From positions 124,001-188,000 of the forward strand of contig NZ_VXKK01000031.1 of NCBI RefSeq assembly GCF_008693105.1: DNA of 64,000 bases, in the 5' to 3' direction. The notes below the pieces were generated by a model. That model was given only the letters and a program-made list of their open reading frames with translations, was not told where the DNA came from and ran no database searches. Below, piece after piece: positions 1 through 10,025 of the stretch (its first letter is position 1; the number at the start of each line of letters is the position of its first letter). The position numbers and the translations under genes are program-made. The DNA is from Corynebacterium flavescens (GTDB taxonomy: Bacteria > Actinomycetota > Actinomycetes > Mycobacteriales > Mycobacteriaceae).

Positions 1-980
1 AGTCCATCGTCGGAGTTACCACCAACCCGGCCATTTTTGCCTCCGCAATGTCTCAAGGAACGGCCTACGATGAGGACATCGCCAAGCTTAAAGCAGCCGG
101 GGCACAAGCTGATGCCGCGGTTTATTCGCTGGCTGTCGCAGATGTTCGAGATGCCTGCGACGTTTTCGCAGACATTTACCGCGCAAGCAATGGCCAAGAT
201 GGCCGCGTATCCATCGAGGTTGACCCCCGCCTGTCCGAAGATGCCGCAGCTACGCTGGCACAGGCCCGCGAGCTGTGGTCCACGGTGGATCGTCCCAACC
301 TCATGATCAAGATCCCAGCTACCACCGGTTCCCTGCCCGCCATCGCTGACGCCCTCGCTGACGGAATCTCGGTCAACGTCACCCTCATTTTCTCGGTGGC
401 ACGCTACGAAGATGTCATCGCGACTTTCAAGCATGGCATCAAGCGCGCTGCGGAAAATGGACATGATGTATCCACGATCCACTCTGTCGCTTCCTTCTTT
501 GTCTCCCGCCTCGACACCGAGGTAGATCGCAGGCTCGAGGAGATCGGCAGCGCCGAGGCTCTGGCCCTGCGCGGAAAGTCCGGTGTGGCCAACGCACAGC
601 GCGCATACGGCGTCTTCCTCGAGCAGTTCGGGGAGGACTCAGGGCTTCCGGCTGGGGCAAACCCCCAGCGCCCACTATGGGCATCGACTGGTGTGAAGAA
701 TCCTGACTACCCCTCTACCTTGTATGTCACGGAGCTTGCCGGCCCGCACACGGTCAACACTATGCCGGAGAAAACCATCGACGCCGTACTCGCCGAAGGC
801 GGATTGCACGGGGATACGCTCACCGGTTCTCAGTCCGGCGCCGAGGACATTCTTGCAGCTGTAGCGGCTGCGGGGATTGACTTTGCGGAGGTTTTTGCGG
901 TGCTTGAGCAAGAGGGCGTCGACAAGTTCGTTGCCGCTTGGCAGGAACTGCTCGAGTCCATTCAGGCCCGCCTATCCTAG
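1..980 (+). CDS. tal: Transaldolase (5' end cut off by window)
   Basis: Transaldolase moves a dihydroxyacetone unit between sedoheptulose-7-phosphate and glyceraldehyde-3-phosphate in the cytosolic pentose phosphate pathway. The reading frame is already open at base 3, where the peptide begins SIVGVTTNPAIF, the conserved early strand of the family, so only the first few dozen codons are missing. The Schiff-base lysine lies in LMIKIPATTG, and the C-terminal half is complete to TAG at 978. About 325 codons are present, against roughly 360 for the actinobacterial two-domain type. It heads a plus-strand run with zwf, opcA and pgl, the corynebacterial tkt-tal-zwf-opcA-pgl order; tkt would lie to the left. 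Confidence 0.96.
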   Translation, partial: SIVGVTTNPAIFASAMSQGTAYDEDIAKLKAAGAQADAAVYSLAVADVRDACDVFADIYRASNGQDGRVSIEVDPRLSEDAAATLAQARELWSTVDRPNLMIKIPATTGSLPAIADALADGISVNVTLIFSVARYEDVIATFKHGIKRAAENGHDVSTIHSVASFFVSRLDTEVDRRLEEIGSAEALALRGKSGVANAQRAYGVFLEQFGEDSGLPAGANPQRPLWASTGVKNPDYPSTLYVTELAGPHTVNTMPEKTIDAVLAEGGLHGDTLTGSQSGAEDILAAVAAAGIDFAEVFAVLEQEGVDKFVAAWQELLESIQARLS

Positions 981-1029
981 CTTCTTCAGCGCCTTCAGCA
1001 TCCGCGGCTCTTTAGCAGCCGCCGTTTAT

Positions 1030-1055
1030 GCCCCGTCGAGTAACCTCGACGGGGC
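1030..1055 (+). terminator. Hairpin between tal and zwf
   Basis: A perfect 11-bp GC-rich stem (1030-1040 with 1045-1055) closed by a TAAC loop lies 50 bases after the tal stop. The bases after it are not T-rich, so it is better read as an attenuator or RNA-stabilising stem than as a strong terminator. Confidence 0.5.
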
Positions 1056-1064
1056 TGCTGTCGC

Positions 1065-1070
1065 TAGAAT
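1065..1070 (+). promoter_or_regulatory. Candidate -10 box for zwf
   Basis: TAGAAT fits the corynebacterial TANAAT -10 consensus and lies 43 bases before the zwf start, just after the tal/zwf hairpin. No clear -35 is visible, which is usual in this genus. It would let zwf-opcA-pgl be transcribed apart from tkt-tal. Confidence 0.35.
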
Positions 1071-1112
1071 AGGCTGCTGGACTTACTTTACGCACCTGCG
1101 AAAGGATATTTC

Positions 1113-2645
1113 GTGACGGAATCAAGCGCCTGGGTCAACCCTTTGCGCAACGCCAAAGACAAGCGCCTGCCTCGAATCGCCGGTCCCTCGGGCATGGTCA
1201 TCTTCGGCGTGACCGGTGATTTGGCATACAAGAAGCTCTTGCCCGCCATCTATGACTTGGCCAACCGCGGGCTGCTTCCCGCAGGTTTTACCCTGGTAGG
1301 TTACGGTCGTCGGGACTGGAGTAATGCCGCTTTCGCAGACTACGTCCTCGATGCCGTGAAATCCGGTTCGCGCACGAAGTTCAGTGCGGATGTCTGGGAG
1401 CACCTTGCCCGCGGTATCGAGTTCATCCGTGGCGCTTTCGATGACGAGGGCTTTGACCGCCTCTCCGCGCGCCTTGGGGAACTAGATACCCTGCGCGGCA
1501 CCGGTGGAAACTGGGCTTATTATCTTTCAGTTCCCCCAGAGTTCTTCTCCAATATTTGCCACCAGCTCGAAAGAGTAGGCATGAGCAACAGTGTTGCTGA
1601 CTCTTGGCGCCGCGTCATCATTGAAAAGCCCTTCGGCCACGATCAGGAATCCGCGCGCAAGCTCAACGAGATAGTCAACGCGGTGTTCCCCGAGTCCTCG
1701 GTCTTCCGAATCGACCACTACTTGGGCAAGGAAACGGTTCAGAATATCCTGGCACTGCGCTTCGCTAACCAGATCTTCGAGCCCATGTGGAACGCTCACT
1801 ACATCGACCACGTCCAGATCACCATGGCGGAGGACATCGGCCTCGGAGGGCGTGCCGGATACTACGACGGAATCGGCGCCGCGCGAGACGTGATCCAGAA
1901 CCACCTTCTGCAGCTCCTAGCCCTAGTAGCCATGGAGGAGCCATCCTCCTTCCAGCCAGAGGCTTTGCAGGCCGAGAAGATCAAGGTCTTGCGCACAACG
2001 CATGCAGTTCATCCGTTGAACAAGACCACCGCTCGCGGTCAATACTCGGCGGGCTGGCAGGGTTCGGAATATGTGAAGGGCCTGCGCGAGGAAGACGGCT
2101 TCGATCCCGCTTCCACGACTGAGACTTACGCAGCATGCACCTTAGAGGTCAACTCGCGGCGCTGGGGTGGGGTTCCCTTCTATCTGCGCACGGGTAAACG
2201 CTTAGGCCGGCGCGTGACGGAGATCGCGCTCGTTTTCAAAGCCGCACCGCATCAGCCCTTCGATAACGGTGAGACCGAGGCCCTTGGCCACAACGCGGTG
2301 GTTATTCGAGTGCAGCCGGATGAGGGCGTAACCATGCGCTTTGGCTCCAAGGTTCCCGGCTCCACCATGGAGGTGCGGGACGTCAACATGGATTTTGCTT
2401 ATGCCGAGGCTTTCACTGAAGAGTCCCCGGAGGCATATGAGCGCCTCATCTTGGATGCTCTTTTGGATGAGTCCTCCCTCTTCCCCACCAACGAAGAGGT
2501 GGAGTTGTCGTGGTCTATCCTCGATCCCATCATCAACTACTGGGCCCAAGCTGGTCAGCCGGAAGAATATCCGGCCGGCACCTGGGGCCCCGAATCCGCA
2601 GACACGATGCTGCGACGCCGGGGACACACCTGGCGTCGGCCTTAA
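1113..2645 (+). CDS. zwf: Glucose-6-phosphate 1-dehydrogenase
   Basis: Oxidises glucose-6-phosphate to 6-phosphogluconolactone with NADP, the entry to the oxidative pentose phosphate pathway and a main NADPH source. The Rossmann motif GVTGDLAYKK is at residues 32-41 and the substrate-binding signature RIDHYLGKE at about 199-207, with the catalytic His region intact. The 510-residue length is normal. The start is GTG, preceded by AAAGGA at 1101-1106. The next gene, opcA, begins 18 bases after the stop and encodes the protein this enzyme needs in corynebacteria for full activity. Confidence 0.97.
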   Translation: MTESSAWVNPLRNAKDKRLPRIAGPSGMVIFGVTGDLAYKKLLPAIYDLANRGLLPAGFTLVGYGRRDWSNAAFADYVLDAVKSGSRTKFSADVWEHLARGIEFIRGAFDDEGFDRLSARLGELDTLRGTGGNWAYYLSVPPEFFSNICHQLERVGMSNSVADSWRRVIIEKPFGHDQESARKLNEIVNAVFPESSVFRIDHYLGKETVQNILALRFANQIFEPMWNAHYIDHVQITMAEDIGLGGRAGYYDGIGAARDVIQNHLLQLLALVAMEEPSSFQPEALQAEKIKVLRTTHAVHPLNKTTARGQYSAGWQGSEYVKGLREEDGFDPASTTETYAACTLEVNSRRWGGVPFYLRTGKRLGRRVTEIALVFKAAPHQPFDNGETEALGHNAVVIRVQPDEGVTMRFGSKVPGSTMEVRDVNMDFAYAEAFTEESPEAYERLILDALLDESSLFPTNEEVELSWSILDPIINYWAQAGQPEEYPAGTWGPESADTMLRRRGHTWRRP

Positions 2646-2663
2646 AGGAGAGAACTAGAGCAG

Positions 2664-3596
2664 ATGATTATTCCGCTGCCAGATACCACGACCCGCAGTA
2701 TCTCCAAGAAGCTGGTGGAGGCTCAGGAGCACTATACCCTGACCACCGGCCGAGTCCTCACCCTCATCGTCGTGGCCCAAGAAGGTGACGATCTCGAGGC
2801 CATCCTCTCCTCCGTGCGCGATGCCTCCCACGAGCACCCCTCCCGCGTACTCGTTGTGGTCTCGGGTGATCCCGAGGCTGCTACCAAGCTCGATGCGCAG
2901 TTGCGCGTCGGCGGTGAAGCCGGCGCCTCCGAGATGGTGGTGATGCTTTTGCAGGGCAAGCTGGCGAATCAGGCAGAAGCCGTTCTGACCCCGTTACTAT
3001 TGCCGGATACTCCCATCGTTGCGTGGTGGCCTATTGCCTGCCCGCCGCGGCCCTCCGAGCACCCAGTCGGCACGCTGGCGCAACGGCGTATTACGAACGT
3101 TGCCCACGACGAGTCTGCAGATCGCACGGCACTCTATCAGCTTTCCTCCGGATACGCCCCCGGCGATTCCGATATGACGTGGGCGTCCATCACACTGTGG
3201 CGCGGAATTGTTGCCTCCGCACTTGACCGCCACCCGCATGAGGCCGTCGATTCCGTGGAGATTTCTGGTCCTGCCGCCAGCCCCGCTGCCGACTTGGCCG
3301 CCGGCTGGCTGGTAGACAGGCTCGCCGTCCCAGTTCACCGCGTGATCTCGGAGAAGGACTGCAGCGCCTGCTTCCCCATCCACAAGCTTGTATTCCACCG
3401 TAAGACTGCACCGATCTCCATCGAGGTCATTGACAGCCGTTCGGTACGCGTCGACATGCCTGGATCCCCCGAATCGATCGTGTCTTTGAGCGTGCGCTCC
3501 CAAGCCGAAGTACTCTCCGAGGAACTCCGTCACCTAGACACCGATGACACCTACGCCAGGGCGTTGAGGGCTTTGGGCCGCGTAAACTACAGTTAG
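2664..3596 (+). CDS. opcA: Glucose-6-phosphate dehydrogenase assembly protein OpcA
   Basis: OpcA acts as assembly and activity factor for Zwf; in corynebacteria and cyanobacteria it is encoded beside zwf. The 310-residue protein begins MIIPLPDTTT and carries GRVLTLIVV near residue 30 and the strongly conserved LLLPDTPIVAWWP near residue 115. It is probably cytosolic, as no signal peptide or membrane segment is present. AAAGGAG lies 13 bases before the ATG, a long spacing, but the start matches the family. The gene is between zwf and pgl, so three steps of the oxidative branch are co-expressed. Confidence 0.95.
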   Translation: MIIPLPDTTTRSISKKLVEAQEHYTLTTGRVLTLIVVAQEGDDLEAILSSVRDASHEHPSRVLVVVSGDPEAATKLDAQLRVGGEAGASEMVVMLLQGKLANQAEAVLTPLLLPDTPIVAWWPIACPPRPSEHPVGTLAQRRITNVAHDESADRTALYQLSSGYAPGDSDMTWASITLWRGIVASALDRHPHEAVDSVEISGPAASPAADLAAGWLVDRLAVPVHRVISEKDCSACFPIHKLVFHRKTAPISIEVIDSRSVRVDMPGSPESIVSLSVRSQAEVLSEELRHLDTDDTYARALRALGRVNYS

Positions 3597-3667
3597 ACTT
3601 CTTCGCCTTCTCTTTTCATACATCTGTTTTCACTCTCCCCACATCTTGATAAGGACCGATACACACC

Positions 3668-4429
3668 ATGGGTACTCTCCACCGCGTCAGCGATGAAGAA
3701 GAACTGGTTTCTTCCGCCGCCCTCTCATTCATCGACACCGTTGCTGCACTGCAATCCCCGGGGGGCGGACTACACGGTGACGGAGTAGCGCGTGTTGTCC
3801 TCACCGGGGGAGGCGCCGGAATCGGCACCCTGCGAGAATTGGCGCGGCTCGATCAAGCCGCACTCCAACAGAGCGAGGATTACCCTGCGCTTTCCATTGA
3901 CTGGACGCGCGTTCATATCTTCTTCGGCGACGAGCGCAACGTTCCCGTCACCGACCCGGACTCCAATGAAGGCCAAGCACGATTAGCGCTTCTCAACTCC
4001 GTAGGGGTGCCCGAGCGCAACATCCACGGCTTCGATCTTGGGGCCATCGCCATGGAGGCCGCTGCCAAGGCCTATAGCGCAGAGATTGCTGAATTCGCCC
4101 CCCATGGCTTCGATCTTCATCTTTTGGGTATGGGTCCGGAAGGCCATATCAACTCGCTCTTCCCGCACTCCCCAGCTGTCCGCGAGGAGACGGAACTTGC
4201 CGTTGCCGTGCATGACTCCCCCAAACCTCCTGCAGAGCGCATCACTTTGACTCTGCCCGCCGTGAACTCCTCAGATCGAATTTGGCTCTTGGTCTCAGGT
4301 GCAGCCAAGGCCGAGGCTGTCAAGCATGTCGTCGATGGATCACCCGCCGTAGACTGGCCGGCGGCTGGCGCACACGGGCGCAAGGAGACAGTTCTCTACG
4401 TCTCCTCCGACGCAGCTTCCTTGCTTTAG
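3668..4429 (+). CDS. pgl: 6-phosphogluconolactonase
   Basis: Hydrolyses 6-phosphogluconolactone, the Zwf product, to 6-phosphogluconate. The 253-residue protein shows the family blocks VVLTGGGAGIGTLREL near residue 45, FFGDERNVP near 90 and the conserved LLGMGPEGHINSLFP near 155, typical of the DevB/SOL type. AAGGA sits about a dozen bases before the ATG. It is the last gene of the tal-zwf-opcA-pgl run; no clear terminator follows, and the next gene is of a different kind. Confidence 0.95.
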   Translation: MGTLHRVSDEEELVSSAALSFIDTVAALQSPGGGLHGDGVARVVLTGGGAGIGTLRELARLDQAALQQSEDYPALSIDWTRVHIFFGDERNVPVTDPDSNEGQARLALLNSVGVPERNIHGFDLGAIAMEAAAKAYSAEIAEFAPHGFDLHLLGMGPEGHINSLFPHSPAVREETELAVAVHDSPKPPAERITLTLPAVNSSDRIWLLVSGAAKAEAVKHVVDGSPAVDWPAAGAHGRKETVLYVSSDAASLL

Positions 4430-4567
4430 GTCTTTGGGCTTAGCTGCTCTTCCGGTTTTGGAGTGCAGTGGTTTTGGTGGTCAGTTGTCCTCCGCTTGGG
4501 CCTGATCCTTCAGAATAGGTCGGGTGGCTTTGCTACCGCACTACCGAGTTCTGGCTAGGCGGCCCGT

Positions 4568-4607
4568 CTGTGGATAACTGCGTCCGGCGCTGGTGGGTTA
4601 TCCACAG
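4568..4607. promoter_or_regulatory. Two facing DnaA boxes upstream of the HNH gene
   Basis: An exact 11-bp inverted repeat, CTGTGGATAAC (4568-4578) and GTTATCCACAG (4597-4607), with an 18-bp spacer. Each arm contains TTATCCACA or its complement, the canonical high-affinity DnaA box. It lies 55-95 bases before the likely start of the HNH endonuclease gene, where it could act as a DnaA-controlled operator. Binding is inferred only from the match to the consensus. Confidence 0.6.
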
Positions 4608-4661
4608 TTTCCTTGTTTGATGCGGGTTGGGGATTGTCGCGGCGGTGGGCGGTGCCTTAGC

Positions 4662-5675
4662 GTGACGGTCATGGGCTTGCAGGAGTATTTCGCACAACTT
4701 AGCCGAGGTGTTGACCTCGTTGCCGAGTGCTCAGGGCTGTCTGCCCCGGACCTTGAAAAGATGGGGGCCAGCACACAGGATGCCGCCGAGCTTATAAGCC
4801 TGCACACCATCTACTTCGGCCCCACACCCTACACAGGCAAGCAACGCTCGGCCGTAAACTCTGCTCGGAGTAACGGGCACGCCCTGAGCACCCTGCGTTT
4901 GATCGAGTCCTTTACCCGTCGCATCACAGGGAAACTGGATGCGTGGAACCTGCGGGTGGAATTATGCTCCACCCCACCCGAGCACATCACTGCGGTAGCC
5001 AGGCGCCGGTTGCGTGAGATGCGTGTTCCCCGCACGTATTGCGAGCGCGCGCTGCTGCGCCAGCACCCCAACGGGCTAGCTACCCTGACTGTGACCGGCA
5101 ATGGGCTGGATATGGCAGATGCTTTCCGGGTCATTGATCACAAGCGGCCAGGGACAAGTTTTATCGCCCGCATGCTCGGCAAGGCAGACGAGGCCACCAC
5201 ACGTACTCGGGTGACGACCATGGCAGTCCTCCAGTTGGAGGACTATGGCACAATCCTGCGTCGCGAGCGCGATGATGTGCTGGTACGCACCACTAGTGGG
5301 GCTGTTATCACCGGCGCGCAGCTTGTAGAGCGTGCCTGTGCCAACGAGGGTCTTATTACGGTGATAAGTCGTGCGCAGGGGCCGGTGGACTTGTACCGCT
5401 TTGACCGCTTCGCATCGCTCAAGCAGCGCACGATGCTCGCAGCAGAGCACCCCACGTGTGCGTGGCCGGGCTGTAGCATCCCGGCAGAGCGGGGGCAGTT
5501 TCACCATCTCACGCCGTGGAGTCATGGTGGGGAGACTAACGTTGCCAACCTGGTGACCTTGTGTAGTTATCACAATGGGGTTAATGAGGATGATCCGAAT
5601 GCGCCACCACGGCGCGGGCGCCTTACCCGACAGGGCGGGACAGTAGTCTGGCAGCCCCCGCATACGAGCCGTTAG
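4662..5675 (+). CDS. HNH endonuclease, DUF222/13E12 type, probably truncated
   Basis: A member of the large actinobacterial DUF222-plus-HNH family (REP13E12-like), whose biological role is not settled. The N-terminal three quarters is the helical DUF222-like region. The HNH fold is near the C-terminus: CAWPGC, then QFHHLTPWSHGGETNVANLV and LCSYHN, giving Cys zinc ligands plus the catalytic His-His and Asn. Starts at GTG 4662, ATG 4671 or the upstream GTG 4593 are all in frame; 4593 lies inside the inverted repeat and is unlikely. The frame ends at TAG 5673-5675 but stays open for 57 more codons, so the gene may be cut short by a Trp-to-stop change. The product would be a DNA-binding nuclease. 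Confidence 0.75.
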   Translation: MTVMGLQEYFAQLSRGVDLVAECSGLSAPDLEKMGASTQDAAELISLHTIYFGPTPYTGKQRSAVNSARSNGHALSTLRLIESFTRRITGKLDAWNLRVELCSTPPEHITAVARRRLREMRVPRTYCERALLRQHPNGLATLTVTGNGLDMADAFRVIDHKRPGTSFIARMLGKADEATTRTRVTTMAVLQLEDYGTILRRERDDVLVRTTSGAVITGAQLVERACANEGLITVISRAQGPVDLYRFDRFASLKQRTMLAAEHPTCAWPGCSIPAERGQFHHLTPWSHGGETNVANLVTLCSYHNGVNEDDPNAPPRRGRLTRQGGTVVWQPPHTSR

Positions 5676-5849
5676 GTCAACAAGCCAGGCGGCGACTTCC
5701 GGCACCCCAAAACAAACCCCGGTGGGGAAACCAACAATGAGCAGGACTATGACTGCGCGGTGGTCATAATCCCGGAAAATACCGACAAGGGACTCGCTTC
5801 TTATATGTCAGTCCCACCACGCACTCTAAAACCCAGAAGAGCCGCTTAG
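5676..5849 (+). pseudogene. In-frame continuation of the HNH gene beyond TAG
   Basis: Directly after the HNH stop the same frame runs 57 codons to a second TAG at 5847. The peptide has good composition, for example QDYDCAVVIIPENTDKGLAS followed by a basic end, PRTLKPRRAA. CGT-TAG-GTC would become Arg-Trp-Val with one base change (TGG). This reads as the true C-terminal tail of the nuclease cut off by a nonsense mutation, or as a readthrough extension. No start codon or ribosome site of its own is seen. Confidence 0.5.
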
Positions 5850-5868
5850 CTTCCAGCAAGCGCGCAAA

Positions 5869-5907
5869 GGGCGGCACCTTTTCTCGATAAAAGAGAAGGT
5901 GCCGCCC
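5869..5907 (-). terminator. Intrinsic terminator after secG
   Basis: A 12-bp perfect stem, GGGCGGCACCTT (5869-5880) with its complement (5896-5907), extends by four more pairs toward the loop. On the minus strand it is followed by a short T run (TTTGCG). It lies between the convergent HNH and secG genes and probably ends the gap-pgk-tpiA-secG transcripts; it may also stop the HNH transcript. Confidence 0.75.
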
Positions 5908-5951
5908 ATAATCACAGCGCAACTAAACGCTGCGCGTTGAAGGTCTGAGTC

Positions 5952-6188
5952 CTAGCCGCTGTAGGTCTGCAGCAAGTTGAGACCAACGATGCAAGCCAAC
6001 CAGATGATAACCATGACGATGGTATAGCGGTCGAGGTTCTTCTCAACCACAGTGGAACCGGACAGGTTGGACTGCACGCCTCCGCCGAAGAGGCTGGAAA
6101 GCCCGCCGCCCTTGCCCTTGTGCAGGAGCACGAACACAGTCATTAGGACCGCGCTGATCACCAGGACGATTTCCAGGGCCAAGATCAT
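5952..6188 (-). CDS. secG: Protein translocase subunit SecG
   Basis: Small membrane subunit of the SecYEG translocon that eases SecA-driven export. The 78-residue protein has the standard plan: a hydrophobic segment at residues 2-22, the conserved cytosolic stretch HKGKGGGLSSLFGGGVQSN, and a second hydrophobic segment at about 55-72. GAGGAAA lies just before the ATG. In C. glutamicum ppc separates it from tpiA; here it follows tpiA after 157 bases. Confidence 0.93.
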   Translation of the reverse strand: MILALEIVLVISAVLMTVFVLLHKGKGGGLSSLFGGGVQSNLSGSTVVEKNLDRYTIVMVIIWLACIVGLNLLQTYSG

Positions 6189-6345
6189 GAGTATATTTCC
6201 TCGCTTTACTGTTGCGCTCTACCGCTGCCACGTTGGTGGCTTTGAGGCTGGCGCGGAAAGGTGTTATTGCTCGAAGCAATTGCTCCCGATAACTCTACAC
6301 TATGTAGCAAAAGGTCACCCACCGCGCCGCGCTCTATGACTTAAG

Positions 6346-7128
6346 TTAGGCAACCGTGTTGGCGGCATTAGCAGCCAACTTGGCAAAGTCCTCGCCCACC
6401 AGCGAGGCGCCGCCGATCAGTCCGCCGTCAACATCGGGCTTGCCCACAATCTCAGCCACCGAATCAACTTTGACGGAGCCGCCGTAGAGAATACGAATGC
6501 CAGCTGCTACATCTTCGCCAGCGAGGTCCTTGATGAGACCGCGAATGGCAGCGCACACTTCTTGGGCGTCCTCTGCGGAGGCTACCTTGCCAGTGCCGAT
6601 TGCCCAGACTGGCTCATAGGCAATGACCGTCTTTGCTAGCTGCTCGGGGGTGAGCCCCGCCAAGGAGTTGCGGGTCTGGGTAACCACGAAGTCCACGTGA
6701 GTTCCCGCCTCGCGAACGTTGAGCGGCTCGCCCACGCAGACGATGGGGCTGATGCCCTTTGCCAGAGCAGCGGCAGCCTTTTCTGCTACGAGCTGGTCGG
6801 TCTCACCGTGGTACTCACGGCGCTCGGAGTGTCCGACGATGGCCCAGGTGCAGCCGAGTTTAGCCAGCATCTTACCGGAGATCTCCCCGGTGTATGCGCC
6901 AGACTCATGGGAGGAAATGTCCTGCGCGCCGTAGCTGACCTGCAGCTTATCCCCTGCGACGAGGATCTGGATGCTGCGGATATCGGTGAAGGGGACGAGG
7001 TAGGCCACATCGACCTTCTCGTAGTAGTCCTTCGGCAATGCGAAAGCGAATTTCTGCACCGAAGCGATGGCCTCGAGGTGGTCGAGGTTCATCTTCCAGT
7101 TACCAGCAATCAGTGGAGTACGTGCCAT
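6346..7128 (-). CDS. tpiA: Triosephosphate isomerase
   Basis: Interconverts dihydroxyacetone phosphate and glyceraldehyde-3-phosphate. The 260-residue protein has Lys12 in GNWKMN, His100 in GHSERR, the catalytic Glu172 in [12 protein letters not shown] and the phosphate-binding YGGSV loop near the end. AAGGA precedes the ATG by about eight bases. It is downstream of pgk in the glycolytic run gap-pgk-tpiA, with secG following. Confidence 0.97.
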   Translation of the reverse strand: MARTPLIAGNWKMNLDHLEAIASVQKFAFALPKDYYEKVDVAYLVPFTDIRSIQILVAGDKLQVSYGAQDISSHESGAYTGEISGKMLAKLGCTWAIVGHSERREYHGETDQLVAEKAAAALAKGISPIVCVGEPLNVREAGTHVDFVVTQTRNSLAGLTPEQLAKTVIAYEPVWAIGTGKVASAEDAQEVCAAIRGLIKDLAGEDVAAGIRILYGGSVKVDSVAEIVGKPDVDGGLIGGASLVGEDFAKLAANAANTVA

Positions 7129-7199
7129 TTTTGATTCCTTACTCTAGTTAAAAGACTCTAGTGAGACTCTGTTTAGATCAACTGTGCCTAGCGCCTGGC

Positions 7200-8417
7200 C
7201 TAGGCCTCGAGGACGGCGATTCCTGGCAGTTCCTTGCCTTCGAGGTACTCGAGGGAAGCGCCGCCACCGGTGGAGATGTGGCTGAATCCGTCTTCATTGA
7301 GACCGAGGGTGCGAACCGAGGCCGCGGAGTCGCCGCCGCCTACCACGGTGAAGGAGCCGTTGTTGGCAGTGGCGTCAATAATCGCCTGGGCGACGCCAGC
7401 GGTGCCCTTGGAGAAGGCTTCCATCTCAAACACGCCCATGGGCCCATTCCAGAATACGGTCTTGGAGGTGGCGATGACATCGCCGAAGGCCTTGACAGAC
7501 TCCGGTCCGATGTCGAGGGATTGCCAACCTGCAGGGATGCCATCTAGGGCTACGACCTTGTGCTCAGCGTTGGCATCAAAGTCGGAAGCTGCGACGAGGT
7601 CCACTGGCAGGACAATCTTGTCTCCGAAGCGCTCCAGCAGGTCCTTACAAGCGCCGATTTGGTCCTCCTGCAGCAGGGACTTTTGAACGTTGTAGCCCTG
7701 TGCAGCCAGCAGGGTGTAGCACATGCCGCCGCCGATGATGACCTTGTCGGCCTTGTCTGCGAGAGCCTCGATGACACCAAGCTTGTCGGAGACTTTGGCG
7801 CCACCGAGCACCACCACGTAGGGGTGTGCAGGATCTTTGGCCACGGTGGAAAGGACGGTGATTTCTTTCTCCACGAGTTTGCCGGCGTAGGCGGGCAGGC
7901 GCTTGGCGACGTCGTACACAGAGGCCTGGGCACGGTGAACCACGCCGAATCCGTCAGAGACGAAGGCTCCGTTGTCCGCCGCCAAGGCCGCGAGCTCGTC
8001 AGCGAAGACACCTCGCTCGGCCTCGTCCTTGGAGGTCTCACGAGGATCGAAGCGAACGTTCTCGATGAGCATGACATCACCGTCATTGAGACCATTGGCG
8101 CGTTCGTGTGCGTCCTCGCCGACGACATCGCTGGCCAGTGCCACGTACTGACCGAGGGCCTCAGATAGGGCCTCCGCTACCGGTGCCAAAGAGTACTTGG
8201 GGTTGACCTGCCCCTTCGGGCGGCCCAGGTGAGCCGACAAGATGACCTTTGCGCCACCGTCTACGAGGGCCTTGATGGTGGGAAGTGAGGCCGTGATGCG
8301 CCCGGAGTCGGTGATGTTGCCTTCCTCATCGAGGGGGACGTTGAAATCCGAACGTACCAGGATGTGGCGGGATTCTACGCCTTCGTTGAGCAGGTCTTCG
8401 AGCTTCTTAAAAGCCAT
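7200..8417 (-). CDS. pgk: Phosphoglycerate kinase
   Basis: Transfers phosphate from 1,3-bisphosphoglycerate to ADP in glycolysis, or the reverse in gluconeogenesis. The 405-residue protein starts with the conserved [16 protein letters not shown] block near residue 23, has HLGRPKG near 63, the hinge and nucleotide site [15 protein letters not shown] near 207 and the GGGDSAASV loop near 365. AGAGGA lies before the ATG. It follows gap after a strong hairpin, so its level may be set partly by readthrough. Confidence 0.97.
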   Translation of the reverse strand: MAFKKLEDLLNEGVESRHILVRSDFNVPLDEEGNITDSGRITASLPTIKALVDGGAKVILSAHLGRPKGQVNPKYSLAPVAEALSEALGQYVALASDVVGEDAHERANGLNDGDVMLIENVRFDPRETSKDEAERGVFADELAALAADNGAFVSDGFGVVHRAQASVYDVAKRLPAYAGKLVEKEITVLSTVAKDPAHPYVVVLGGAKVSDKLGVIEALADKADKVIIGGGMCYTLLAAQGYNVQKSLLQEDQIGACKDLLERFGDKIVLPVDLVAASDFDANAEHKVVALDGIPAGWQSLDIGPESVKAFGDVIATSKTVFWNGPMGVFEMEAFSKGTAGVAQAIIDATANNGSFTVVGGGDSAASVRTLGLNEDGFSHISTGGGASLEYLEGKELPGIAVLEA

Positions 8418-8469
8418 TGTTAATCCTCTTCTTTCTGAGAATGTCGTGCAGGGTTAGCTATTGAACACA

Positions 8470-8515
8470 ATACCGGCCCCTTGCGGCGCCGTCAGGCACG
8501 ACAAGGGGCCGGTAT
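8470..8515 (-). terminator. Hairpin between gap and pgk
   Basis: A perfect 14-bp GC-rich stem (8470-8483 with 8502-8515) with an 18-base loop lies 22 bases after the gap stop. On the minus strand the bases after it are only mildly T-rich. It is probably a partial terminator or an mRNA-stabilising stem that uncouples gap from pgk-tpiA. Confidence 0.65.
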
Positions 8516-8537
8516 CCTCTTCATGAAAAGATGTGAG

Positions 8538-9769
<1,232 letters not shown>

Positions 9770-9799
9770 TTGTCCCCCTTCATTCGCTCAAGTGATAGA

Positions 9800-9900
9800 A
9801 AGTTGCTGTACAGCACGCCCTATGCCCGTTTATGTGGGTTTATATTTGTTTAGGTGTTATATCTCACTCGGTCAATTTTCCGAGACTTGGGGCTCAACCC
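9800..9900 (-). promoter_or_regulatory. AT-rich probable promoter region of gap
   Basis: The 480-base gap between whiA and gap has an AT-rich core here. On the minus strand it contains TTGACC followed by TATAAC and, 17 bases after TTGACC, TAAACA. A promoter in this part would give a leader of about 260 bases carrying the open frame that overlaps gap. The exact start cannot be fixed by eye. Confidence 0.35.
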
Positions 9901-9912
9901 CACTTATGCATG

Positions 9913-9963
9913 AAAAACGGACACCATATCCATGCAAACGCTTGCACGGTAATGGTGTCCGTT
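9913..9963 (-). terminator. Intrinsic terminator after whiA
   Basis: A perfect 12-bp stem (9916-9927 with 9952-9963), rich in GGTGTCCGTT-type pairs, is followed on the minus strand by five T residues (9913-9917, partly in the stem). It ends the uvrC-rapZ-yvcK-whiA transcript 60 bases beyond whiA. Confidence 0.8.
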
Positions 9964-9975
9964 CGGGCATACTTG

Positions 9976-10006
9976 AAGGCTCGCTTCAAGAAAGGCTCGC
10001 TTCAAG
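9976..10006. repeat. 15-bp direct repeat between whiA and its terminator
   Basis: AAGGCTCGCTTCAAG occurs at 9976-9990 and again at 9992-10006 (period 16). The copies also contain CTTGAA/TTCAAG inverted halves, so small stems could form. Confidence 0.7.
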
Positions 10007-10025
10007 ATCCGCCAGAGTCTAGAAC

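Noticed and set aside
9792..10022. 76-codon plus-strand frame in the gap/whiA interval
   Set aside because: It runs across the AT-rich promoter part and the whiA terminator, with no ribosome site and unlikely composition.
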